Shown piece by piece: positions 7,743 to 15,517 of a stretch of 27,317 nucleotides of DNA; the first letter of the stretch is position 1, and each line of letters starts with the position of its first letter. Both the position numbers and the translations under genes were made by a program. The DNA comes from JBKHYJ01 sp046565505 (GTDB lineage Bacteria > Acidobacteriota > Blastocatellia > UBA7656): NCBI GenBank assembly GCA_046565505.1, contig JBKHYJ010000106.1, positions 1 to 27,317 on the forward strand, written 5' to 3'. The notes under the pieces were generated by a model. That model did no database searches. It was not told the origin of the DNA and saw only the letters and a list, made by a program, of their open reading frames with translations.

Positions 7743-8717
7743 ATGGACCCAGAGAATCCCAACAAGCCCGAAGTGAGAGGCCCGGCGGGCGTCACCGTCG
7801 TCGGAGAGGGTGAGCCGGGCTTCAGAGAAAACATCAAAGAGGAGTTCGACCTCCTGAAGAAGAAGGTTCAGAAAGAATCCGTGCTTCAGGAGATCGAAGA
7901 ACTCAAGGACCCGACGCGCACTCAAATTTATAAATCGATGTTCCGGGTCAAGCATGAGCCGACGCCGCGCGCCCGCAGCCTGGGCGTGCTGACGAACGTC
8001 TTCCTGCACCTGCACCCGGCCAAGATCAACCGCGACGCGGTGCGTTTCAGTTACACATGGGGGATGGGCGGGATCACTTTTTATCTATTTATAGTCCTGA
8101 CCTTCACAGGCATTCTGTTGATGTTCTACTACCACCCGACGAAGGGGCAGGCCTACCAAGACATCCTCTATCTCGAAAACGACGTGCCGTTCGGCAAGCT
8201 GCTCCGCAACATGCACCGCTGGGCGGCGCACCTCATGGTCATCACGACCTGGCTGCACATGTTCCGCGTCGTGCTGACAGGCTCCTACAAGACGCCGCGC
8301 GAATTCAACTGGTCCGTGGGCGTGGTGCTGCTGGTGCTCACGCTGCTTTTGAGCTTCACCGGCTACCTGCTGCCCGACGACCAGCTCGGCTTCTGGGCGG
8401 TGACCGTAGGGACTAACATGGCGCGCGCCACGCCGGCGCTCGGCAACGAGGGGCCGTTCGGCCCGCAGCTCGGGATGACGCCTTACAACGACGTGCGTTT
8501 CGCGCTGCTGGGCGGGTCCATAGTTGACGCCAACGCGTTGCTGCGGAGCTACATCTGGCACTGCATAGCCATACCGACTATCGTGTCGGTGTTGCTGGCG
8601 GTGCATTTCTGGCGGGTCCGCAAGGATGGCGGCATATCCGGCCCCGCGCCCGTTCAGCTCGAAACGGAGATGAGGGCGCCCGGCGCGCGGGCGGTCAAGC
8701 AGCAAGTCAGCAAGTGA
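7743..8717 (+). CDS. Cytochrome b, N-terminal b6-like subunit
   Basis: The di-haem membrane subunit of the quinol-oxidising complex, matching the N-terminal four-helix half of cytochrome b (PetB-like). Haem ligands are His158 and His172 (x13 spacing) and His273 and His288 (x14 spacing). The x14 spacing in the last helix is the b6-type pattern, whereas classical bc1 has x13. Helices are near 108-130, 155-178, 192-215 and 270-290. A charged, helical extension of about 95 residues precedes the first helix and is not part of typical b6. I see no Cys equivalent to the b6f haem-cn attachment site. GGGAG (7731-7735) supports the start. The other half of cytochrome b is encoded next. Confidence 0.95.
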   Translation: MDPENPNKPEVRGPAGVTVVGEGEPGFRENIKEEFDLLKKKVQKESVLQEIEELKDPTRTQIYKSMFRVKHEPTPRARSLGVLTNVFLHLHPAKINRDAVRFSYTWGMGGITFYLFIVLTFTGILLMFYYHPTKGQAYQDILYLENDVPFGKLLRNMHRWAAHLMVITTWLHMFRVVLTGSYKTPREFNWSVGVVLLVLTLLLSFTGYLLPDDQLGFWAVTVGTNMARATPALGNEGPFGPQLGMTPYNDVRFALLGGSIVDANALLRSYIWHCIAIPTIVSVLLAVHFWRVRKDGGISGPAPVQLETEMRAPGARAVKQQVSK

Positions 8718-8721
8718 AATG

Positions 8722-8820
8722 AATTTCGGATTTTAGATTCTGGATTTTGGATCAAGGCGGCACACGGCCGCCTTGATCGCAGGATCATTTCCGGCAATCC
8801 GAAATCCGAAATCCAAAATG
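8722..8820. repeat. Intergenic hairpin repeat, copy 1
   Basis: The spacer between the two cytochrome b genes is almost wholly a long imperfect inverted repeat. Its core is a perfect 12-bp stem (GATCAAGGCGGC at 8750-8761 and GCCGCCTTGATC at 8767-8778, loop ACACG). The outer arms consist of repeated GGATTT-type units on the left and AAATCC-type units on the right. It ends directly before the GGAGG ribosome site of the next gene. A related element lies at 16442-16537. Confidence 0.8.
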
Positions 8821-8828
8821 GAGGGAGT

Positions 8829-9764
8829 ATGGATTGGGGACAACTGTGGGCAATCGGCTCAGCGCCCGACAACGTGCCCATCGTGGCGATGCTGTTTCTG
8901 GTTCCGTTCTTCACCTGGCTGGGCTTCAGGCAGGCGCGGGCCAACGACCGCCTGATCGAACAGCTAGAGGCGGACCCCGGCCTTGCGAAGACGCACCACC
9001 GCAAGACCTGGCCGTGGAGGCCGAACTGGGCGCGCGAGCTTCACGTGTGGCCGTACCTGCTGCGCATCGAGTTCCTGGCCGTGCTCATAGTGACGGTGAT
9101 ACTGTTCGTATGGTCTATAACGCTCAACGCGCCGCTCGAGGAGCCCGCGAATCCCAACCTCACGATGAACCCGTCGAAGGCGCCCTGGTACTTCCTGGGG
9201 CTTCAGGAGATGTTGACGTACTTCGACCCGTGGATAGCGGGCGTCGTGATGCCGAGCCTGATGATCGTCGGGCTGATGGCTTTCCCTTACGTCGATTCTA
9301 ACCCGCTCGGCGTGGGCTATTACACCTGGCGGCAGCGCAAGGTGGCCATAGGCTCGTTCGTCGTCGGTTTCTACACCTGGATAGCCTTGATCTTCATCGG
9401 GACCTTCATAAGAGGGCCAGGCTGGGTGTGGTTCTGGCCCGGGCAGACCTGGGACCACAACGTCGTGCTCTACGAGATAAACCGCGACCTGCCGGACATA
9501 TTCGGCATCACGGGCCAGCCGTGGAAAGGGCTGTTCGGGGCCATAGTCGTCGCCGCGTTCTACCTGGTGAGCGGGCTGATAATTCACGTCATCATCACCT
9601 GGACCAAGTTCGAGAAGAAGATATTCGAGCGCACGACGCTGCTACAGTACCTCGTCTTTCAGTTCTTCGCGATAACGATCCTGGTCAGCCTGCCTGTGAA
9701 GCTCCTCATCAGGCAACTCTTCCGCATCAAGTACGTTATGGTTACTCCGTGGTTCAACATCTGA
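8829..9764 (+). CDS. Cytochrome b, C-terminal subunit-IV-like
   Basis: The C-terminal half of a split cytochrome b (PetD/QcrC-like), 311 residues. The Qo-site signature is KAPWYFLGLQE (Lys117 to Glu127), where APWY replaces the PEWY of mitochondrial-type cytochrome b; this variant is usual in split-b complexes of many bacteria. Hydrophobic segments are near 15-35, 78-100, 133-155, 170-195, 235-260 and 270-292, more than the three helices of plant subunit IV. No CxxCH is present, so it is not the haem-c-fused type. GGAGG (8820-8824) lies 4 nt before the ATG. It belongs with the preceding b6-like gene and the following octahaem gene in one complex, as inferred from order. Confidence 0.92.
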   Translation: MDWGQLWAIGSAPDNVPIVAMLFLVPFFTWLGFRQARANDRLIEQLEADPGLAKTHHRKTWPWRPNWARELHVWPYLLRIEFLAVLIVTVILFVWSITLNAPLEEPANPNLTMNPSKAPWYFLGLQEMLTYFDPWIAGVVMPSLMIVGLMAFPYVDSNPLGVGYYTWRQRKVAIGSFVVGFYTWIALIFIGTFIRGPGWVWFWPGQTWDHNVVLYEINRDLPDIFGITGQPWKGLFGAIVVAAFYLVSGLIIHVIITWTKFEKKIFERTTLLQYLVFQFFAITILVSLPVKLLIRQLFRIKYVMVTPWFNI

Positions 9765-9837
9765 GGGCCTGGCGCGGGGGCCGGCGGCCGGGCGCGCACG
9801 CGCGCTAACCAGGCCCAGGCCCCGGGCCGCGGCCCGG
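9765..9837. repeat. GC-rich palindromic spacer
   Basis: The spacer before the octahaem gene is almost entirely G and C and folds in several ways. GGGCCTGG (9765-9772) pairs with CCAGGCCC (9809-9816), and 9822-9837 is a perfect 16-nt palindrome (CCGGGCCG/CGGCCCGG). A G-rich ribosome site (9843-9847) follows. It may modulate expression of the large cytochrome or protect an RNA end. Confidence 0.6.
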
Positions 9838-9853
9838 TCTTTGGGGGATCGAG

Positions 9854-12800
9854 ATGGCAGACAATACGCAGAGCGAGCAGCTAGAGAAGAGGGCTCCTGA
9901 TACGCCGGAAGAAGACCCGATTGCAGACCGCTCGATGAGCGGGCCATTATTAATATTTTCCCTGCTGCTGATGATCACGTTGCTCTGGTCGCTGTACGAC
10001 GAAGTGCTCGGCCAGCGGCCCTGGAAGCAGTACCAGAAAGATTTCGTAAGCCTCTACTCCGACAAGCTGGACGAGATCCGCAGGCCCCAGGCGACGGCCG
10101 AAAAACAGGTCAAGGAATCTCCCGAATACCAGGCGCTCGAGCAGCAGAGGAAGGCCGCCGAAGACCAGGCCATGCCGCGCGTCAAAGAGATCGACGCGCG
10201 CGTCAAGCAGATAGACACGCAGGTCGATGACATCACGCCCCCGTTCCAGGACGCGAGGTCGTGGATGGCCGCCAAAAACTACCAGCTAGAGACGACCGAG
10301 AGTCAGAGCGGCAAAAACAGCCTGAGGAACGCCATCGCGAAGAAGAGGGAAGAGCAGATAAGGATCACCATACACAACGAATCGGGCGGAGAGGAGAAAA
10401 GGGACATATCCTACGCCAAGCTCGAGGAACTATATAACAACTTGAGGGACGAGAAGGCCAGGCTGTTGACGGAGCGCGTTCAGATCACACAGCCGGAACA
10501 GGCGGCGCGCAAAAAGCGCGACGACTACCTCCAGAACAACCTTACGGGGCTGACCGCCCAGCAGGTGGACAGCCTGAAGAACAAGGTGGAGAATTTCCGG
10601 TACGACATCAAGCAGCTAAACGTCGCCAACGGGCAGGTCGTCGACCGCTGCGAGTCCTGCCACCTCGGGGCGCGCGAGCCCGTGACCCTCACGGTCAAGG
10701 ACATGGACGGCGAGCGCGCGTTCGTCTCGCACCCCAACAAGGACCTGCTCAAAATTCATGACCCGGAGCGGTTCGGCTGCTCCACCTGCCACGGGGGCAA
10801 CGGCCGCGGCACGACCTCCGAGGACAAGGCCCACGGCCGGTACGAGCACTGGCTGTGGCCGCTCTATTACAAGGAGAACACGCAGGCCGGGTGCGTGCAG
10901 TGCCACAGCCACGACCGCGTGATACAGGGCGCGGACGTTTTCAACCGCGGCAGGAACCTCTTCCAGTCCCGCGGCTGCGTCGGCTGCCACCGCTACGAAG
11001 GCTACGACCGCGAATATGACGCGCTCAGCAACGCGCGGCAGAGCATGAAGACGCTCGAATTGGATAAGGAGGCGCGGCTGAACGAAGTGAGGGGGATAGC
11101 CGAGCAGGCCACGACCGTCTCCGACGAGCAGGCGGTGGAGCTGCTCAGGCGCCGCGACGCCTTGCGCCAGACCATCGCACAGATAGAGGCGCGCATAGAC
11201 GAGTTCGATATCCAGTCGCGCTACCTCATGCAGGACCAGAAGAAAGTCGGCCCGAACCTGAAAGAGATTCGCGCGAAGCTGCGCAAAGAGTGGATACCCG
11301 TCTGGCTCGCGGACCCGCAGGCGTTCAGGCCCGGAACCAAGATGCCCACGTTCCGGTTCGGCAACGAGGAGATTGAAGCCATATCCGCCTTCCTGTGGCA
11401 GTCGGCGCTCGACGTGAAGCTGCCCGCGCAGCCGGCAGGCGACGCCGGCCACGGCAAGGAGTTGTTCAAGACGCTCGGCTGCATGGCATGCCACTCGATG
11501 AACGGCAACGCCATCGACATGGGCAACGGGGCCATCGGCGGCGACTTCGCGGCGAACCTCGCGCGCGTGGGCGAGAAGGCGAATTACGAATACATAGTCC
11601 GCTGGGTGCACAACCCGCGCCAGCGCCTCGCGCCTTACGCGCCCAGCATGAAGAAGGACCTGTTGCCCGCCGACTACGCGCAGAAGGGCCTCCCGTTCGT
11701 CTTCGACGACGAGCACTCGAAGAACCCTCTCGACGGGCGCGAACTCCAAGTTCAGAACATGACCGTGATGCCTAACTTCAGGCTCTCGGACCAGGACGCG
11801 CGCGACATCGCCACCTTCCTGATGGCGCAAAAGCGCATGGAGCCTGAATACCCCGGCGCACCCTACATGGACGACGCGTCTCTCGTGGAGAAGGGCGAGC
11901 TTCTCGTCCGCCGCTACGGGTGCGCGGGGTGCCATGAAATCAAGGGGATGGAGGACGAGCAGCGCATCGGGACGGAGTTGACCGTAGAGGGCAGCAAGCC
12001 GATCGAGAGGCTGGATTTCGCGCTGCTCCAGCGCGACGCGGAGGAAAACCTCGACCCGTTCAGCGGCAAGGAGATCGACAGGGAAGACAGGGAGCGGTGG
12101 TACGATCACAAGGGGTTCTTCGAGAACAAGCTCCGCAGCCCGGGCATCTACGACCGCGGCAAAGAGAAGGCCCCCGAAGACCGTTTACGGATGCCTAACA
12201 TCTACCTCCCCGAAAGCGACGTGACGGCGCTCACGACCTTCCTGCTGGGCAGCGTCGAAACGAACCTGCCCGCGTCTATGCGTTACACCCCGGAAGGGCA
12301 GAAGAAGGCCGTTCAGGACGGCTGGTGGGTGATACAGAAATACAACTGCATGGGCTGCCACAACGTGTTAATCGGGCAGGACTCCGTGCTGATGGGCTTG
12401 CCCATGTATCAAGGCGACGCCAAGGAGCAGTTGCCGCCGCGGCTGACGAGCGAAGGCGCGCGCGTCAATCCGGCCTGGCTTCTCGGGTTCCTGAAAGACC
12501 CGTCGCTCACGCAGCCGGGCGAGCGGGCCTCGTTGCAGCAATCATCAGGTAAGCTCACCGCGCAGGGCCTGATGGCGCACCTGCAAGGCGCGCCGGGCGC
12601 CGGGGGTCAGTCGAACGGGCAGCAGTCCCAGGGGGCGCAGGCCGCTTCAGGTTCGTCCGCCACGCAGCAATCTCAGAACGCCGCGGGCCAGTCGAAGACC
12701 CAGCAGTCACAAAGCGGCCAGCAGTTACAACAAGGCCCGCAGGCTTACCAGGGCGCGGCCCCCTTGCAGCCCGACGCGGCGGCGTGGCAGCAGAACCTGC

Positions 12801-13471
12801 AACTTCACCCGCAGCCCGGGATGAATCGCAATGGCGTGCGCGTGTATTTGAAGGCCCGCATGCCGACCTTCAATTTCTCGCCCAACGAGCTTCAGGCGCT
12901 CGTCAATTTCTTCATGGGCGCGTCCGACCAGCACCAGCCTTACATACCTGAAAGGCTGGAGCCGCTGACCGGCGACGAGCCGACCATGGCGCGCGCGCTG
13001 TTCACTTCAAACGCCTCGCCATGCCTGAAGTGCCACATGACGGGCGACCCCGCGCATGACGCGAAGGCGACCGCGCCGAACTTCCTGCTCGCGCCCGAAA
13101 GGCTGAAGCCATCCTGGACCAAGCGGTGGATATACGACCCGCAGCTAATCAGTCCCGGCGTGAACATGCCCAATGGGTTGTTCAACCAGGACCCTGAGCA
13201 TGGCCGCTACGTGTTTAATGGGCCGACGCCCCCGTCGTTCCAGACTTACGAGAAAGACCACCTCGACCTCGTCGTGCGCTACATGTTCCAGATGACGCCG
13301 GAAGAGCAGAGGCGGCTCGGCGCGGGCGGCGGCGGGGCGCCGGCCGGCGCGACGCAGGCCACTTCGACGGCGCAGGCCGCGGGGGCGAATAAGAAGACGG
13401 CAGCCCTGCTGGATAAATATAAAGGGCGGTGGGGCAGTCACGGCCCCATCGCCGCGGTACGCGCGCCATAG
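9854..13471 (+). CDS. Octahaem cytochrome c, membrane-anchored
   Basis: A 1205-residue protein with eight CxxCH haem-c sites, the Cys starting at residues 266, 309, 347, 375, 543, 690, 832 and 1057. A membrane anchor lies near residues 30-48, followed by a long charged coiled-coil-like region (about 55-255). Haems 1-3 form a compact multihaem cluster. Haems 4-8 each look like a class-I cytochrome c domain with a downstream Met-Pro ligand motif (Met497, 639, 780, 1003, 1105). The haem-4 domain contains a helical charged insertion (about 385-465), and the haem-7 domain is split by a Gln/Ser-rich low-complexity stretch (about 915-970). The gene sits directly after the cytochrome b genes where a cytochrome c1 or f would be expected, so it probably takes electrons from the Rieske protein in the periplasm and passes them on. 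No close named family is claimed. Confidence 0.93.
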   Translation: MADNTQSEQLEKRAPDTPEEDPIADRSMSGPLLIFSLLLMITLLWSLYDEVLGQRPWKQYQKDFVSLYSDKLDEIRRPQATAEKQVKESPEYQALEQQRKAAEDQAMPRVKEIDARVKQIDTQVDDITPPFQDARSWMAAKNYQLETTESQSGKNSLRNAIAKKREEQIRITIHNESGGEEKRDISYAKLEELYNNLRDEKARLLTERVQITQPEQAARKKRDDYLQNNLTGLTAQQVDSLKNKVENFRYDIKQLNVANGQVVDRCESCHLGAREPVTLTVKDMDGERAFVSHPNKDLLKIHDPERFGCSTCHGGNGRGTTSEDKAHGRYEHWLWPLYYKENTQAGCVQCHSHDRVIQGADVFNRGRNLFQSRGCVGCHRYEGYDREYDALSNARQSMKTLELDKEARLNEVRGIAEQATTVSDEQAVELLRRRDALRQTIAQIEARIDEFDIQSRYLMQDQKKVGPNLKEIRAKLRKEWIPVWLADPQAFRPGTKMPTFRFGNEEIEAISAFLWQSALDVKLPAQPAGDAGHGKELFKTLGCMACHSMNGNAIDMGNGAIGGDFAANLARVGEKANYEYIVRWVHNPRQRLAPYAPSMKKDLLPADYAQKGLPFVFDDEHSKNPLDGRELQVQNMTVMPNFRLSDQDARDIATFLMAQKRMEPEYPGAPYMDDASLVEKGELLVRRYGCAGCHEIKGMEDEQRIGTELTVEGSKPIERLDFALLQRDAEENLDPFSGKEIDREDRERWYDHKGFFENKLRSPGIYDRGKEKAPEDRLRMPNIYLPESDVTALTTFLLGSVETNLPASMRYTPEGQKKAVQDGWWVIQKYNCMGCHNVLIGQDSVLMGLPMYQGDAKEQLPPRLTSEGARVNPAWLLGFLKDPSLTQPGERASLQQSSGKLTAQGLMAHLQGAPGAGGQSNGQQSQGAQAASGSSATQQSQNAAGQSKTQQSQSGQQLQQGPQAYQGAAPLQPDAAAWQQNLQLHPQPGMNRNGVRVYLKARMPTFNFSPNELQALVNFFMGASDQHQPYIPERLEPLTGDEPTMARALFTSNASPCLKCHMTGDPAHDAKATAPNFLLAPERLKPSWTKRWIYDPQLISPGVNMPNGLFNQDPEHGRYVFNGPTPPSFQTYEKDHLDLVVRYMFQMTPEEQRRLGAGGGGAPAGATQATSTAQAAGANKKTAALLDKYKGRWGSHGPIAAVRAP

Positions 13472-13589
13472 CCCGCGCGTGGGCCGGGATTCCGAGGACT
13501 AGAATTTAAGCGCGCCGCTCATTATTATTACTATATGCGCGATTGCGCTCAGTTTTGATTAATTTCACGATCACATGTCTTACTAGTCC

Positions 13590-13606
13590 TGCTCTACTGT
13601 AGAGCA
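13590..13606. promoter_or_regulatory. 17-nt perfect palindrome before the cupredoxin gene
   Basis: TGCTCTAC and GTAGAGCA flank a single T, 16 nt upstream of ATG 13623 and just before the GGGAG ribosome site. The odd-centred dyad looks like an operator for a dimeric regulator, possibly copper- or redox-linked given the gene, or a tiny RNA hairpin. The 150-nt spacer is AT-richer than the genes, which suits a secondary promoter, but I find no convincing -35/-10 pair. Confidence 0.45.
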
Positions 13607-13622
13607 CCGAGGGAGAAATGCA

Positions 13623-14459
13623 ATGTTGAAGAAGTATGCAGTACTATGTTTGGTCCTCGCACTTTCGGCGGTGTTGATCGTCGGGTGCGGGAGAAGAAGG
13701 AAGAAGAGCGGCGGTGAAGAAGATAAGAAGGACGCGCCGGCCAAGGCGGCTTACGTGTCGAAAGGCGACGAAGGCTCGGTCACAGGCCATGTGATGTTTG
13801 ACGGGCAGCCGCCTGCCGCCGACACGATAGATATGAGCCAGGACGCGAACTGCGCCTCGTCGGGGGGCTCGAAGTTGACCGAGACCTACGTGGTCAAGGA
13901 TGGGAAGCTCGCCAACGTCTTCGTTTACTTGAAAGGGGGCCCCGCGGACAGCTTCACGTACCCGACCCCATCAGACGCGGTCGTACTCGACCAGAAGGGC
14001 TGCCGCTACCACCCGCACGTGCTCGGGTTGATGGCCGGCCAGACGCTCACGGTCACAAACAGCGACCCCGCCGCTCACAACGTACACCCATCGCCCAGAG
14101 TCAACGAGGACTTCAACAAGTCTCAACCCCCCGGCGCGCCTCCCATCGAGCACAAGTTCGCGCGGCCCGAGACGCTCATCCCGGTCAAGTGCAATCAGCA
14201 CCCCTGGATGAAGGCTAACATAGGCGTGACGGCGCACCCTTTCTTCGCCGTGAGCGGCGAAGACGGCTCGTTCACCATCAAGGGCGTGCCCCCGGGCAGC
14301 TACACGCTCGTCTTCTGGCACGAGGCGCTCGGGGAGCAGACGCAGAAGGTCACAGTAGCCGCGAATGGGACGGTGTCGCAGGACGTGACGTATAAGGCGG
14401 GCGGCGCGGCCAAGCCGGCCACGTTCTTACAGATCGAGCCGGAACTCGTCCTGCCTTAA
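13623..14459 (+). CDS. Cupredoxin-domain lipoprotein, putative electron carrier
   Basis: A 278-residue exported lipoprotein with lipobox LIVGC (Cys22), then a basic and acidic linker. The middle part is plastocyanin/azurin-like: the type-1 copper ligands would be His152 (AAHNVH) and the loop Cys190-x2-His193-x2-Met196 (CNQHPWM). The C-terminal part (SGEDGSFTIKGVPPGSYTL and after) matches a carboxypeptidase-regulatory-like beta sandwich. The gene lies between the octahaem cytochrome and the oxidase assembly genes, so an electron-shuttle role between the bc-type complex and the aa3 oxidase is a reasonable inference. Alternatively, it could be a copper carrier for the CuA or CuB sites, since no Sco-type chaperone is encoded in the window. 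GGGAG upstream supports the start. Confidence 0.85.
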   Translation: MLKKYAVLCLVLALSAVLIVGCGRRRKKSGGEEDKKDAPAKAAYVSKGDEGSVTGHVMFDGQPPAADTIDMSQDANCASSGGSKLTETYVVKDGKLANVFVYLKGGPADSFTYPTPSDAVVLDQKGCRYHPHVLGLMAGQTLTVTNSDPAAHNVHPSPRVNEDFNKSQPPGAPPIEHKFARPETLIPVKCNQHPWMKANIGVTAHPFFAVSGEDGSFTIKGVPPGSYTLVFWHEALGEQTQKVTVAANGTVSQDVTYKAGGAAKPATFLQIEPELVLP

Positions 14460-14471
14460 CAGGGGAGAAGT

Positions 14472-15512
14472 TTGGAAGATCAGAAGGGTATCAAATCTAC
14501 TCCCACGCCGAACGGGGGCCTCCACTGGCTCGCGACCTTGGTCGCCTGTATGACGGTCGTGCTACTGGTTGCGGGCGCGCTCGTCACCAGCAACGAAGCG
14601 GGCGATTCGGTGCCCGATTGGCCCCTCTCGTTCGGGCGCTGGCTGATACACCCTGATTATTTCACTGGCAACGTCCGCTACGAGTATTCGCACCGTTTCG
14701 TCGCGGGTGTGGTCGGCGTTGCGACTCTGTTGCTGGCGCTGTGGGCATGGTTGACGGAGCGCCGGGGCTTGCCGCGCCGCCTCGCCCTAATCGCCTTTGC
14801 GGGCGTCGTCATGCAGGCCGTCGTCGGCGGCGTGAGGGTCCACTTTCCCGCTTATAAGCCTCTCATCGCGATCCCACATGCGCTCATAGCGCAGAGCTTC
14901 TTCGGGCTCCTCGTGTCCTTAGCGGTCATCACCGGCCGACGCTGGCATGAGCGGCGAGAGGTTAAGCCGGACGGCGGCAGCCCTCCACTGAGGGCGCTTG
15001 CAGCGGCGACCGTTGCGGCGGTGCTCGTGCAGCTTGTTCTGGGCGCGGGGTTCCGCCACCAGGCTTTCGGCATAGTCCCGCATGTGGCCGGCGCGGCCGG
15101 CGTCACATTGATGATAGCGTGGACTGCGCTGAGAGTCTTGAGGCGGCACAAGTCGGACGCTTACCTGGCGCGGCCCGCGCGCGCGGCCGTGGCGCTAGTG
15201 CTGTTGCAGGCGAGCCTCGGAGTGCTCGCCTACGTCGCACGGATGGCCTCCGCGGGCCGCCTCGTGAATACCGTCGGGGAGTTTTTCGCTTCGATGACGC
15301 TCTGGCCGCTCGCGTCGATGAACGACATTCAGCCGCGCGAGCCTATGATCTCTTTGACCGCGGCGCACCTGGCGGTAGGCGCTCTGACGCTCGCGACCGT
15401 CCTGGTGCTTGCGCTCAGGTGTTATCAATCACTTCAGCCCGTGCGGGCGGGCGCGGCAGAAATGTTGGACGCGGAGGCGCTCGCAGGCCCCCGTCGGAGG
15501 GCCGCGGTATAG
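14472..15512 (+). CDS. ctaA: Haem A synthase (CtaA/COX15)
   Basis: This membrane enzyme oxidises the C8 methyl group of haem O to a formyl group, giving haem A for the aa3 oxidase. It has 346 residues and about eight helices. The N-terminal signature is SNEAGDSVPDWPLSFG; Glu71 and His74 (EYSHR) form the ExxH pair, with further conserved histidines at 136, 204 and 299 as expected for the two four-helix halves. The loop cysteine pair of the Bacillus type is absent. The start is a TTG: AGGGGAG (14461-14467) lies 4 nt upstream and no ATG fits the N-terminus. It starts 12 nt after the cupredoxin gene and ends 5 nt before ctaB, so co-translation is likely. Confidence 0.94.
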   Translation: MEDQKGIKSTPTPNGGLHWLATLVACMTVVLLVAGALVTSNEAGDSVPDWPLSFGRWLIHPDYFTGNVRYEYSHRFVAGVVGVATLLLALWAWLTERRGLPRRLALIAFAGVVMQAVVGGVRVHFPAYKPLIAIPHALIAQSFFGLLVSLAVITGRRWHERREVKPDGGSPPLRALAAATVAAVLVQLVLGAGFRHQAFGIVPHVAGAAGVTLMIAWTALRVLRRHKSDAYLARPARAAVALVLLQASLGVLAYVARMASAGRLVNTVGEFFASMTLWPLASMNDIQPREPMISLTAAHLAVGALTLATVLVLALRCYQSLQPVRAGAAEMLDAEALAGPRRRAAV

Positions 15513-15517
15513 GGTTT

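Noticed and set aside
10616..12109. 497-codon open frame on the - strand inside the octahaem gene
   Set aside because: It lies opposite a gene with eight clear haem motifs; its product has no recognisable family pattern. Long antisense frames are common in GC-rich genes.
15119..15517. Upstream extension of the ctaB frame into ctaA
   Set aside because: The extension overlaps conserved ctaA sequence, is Arg/Gly-rich and has no membrane or family pattern. ctaB begins sensibly at 15518.
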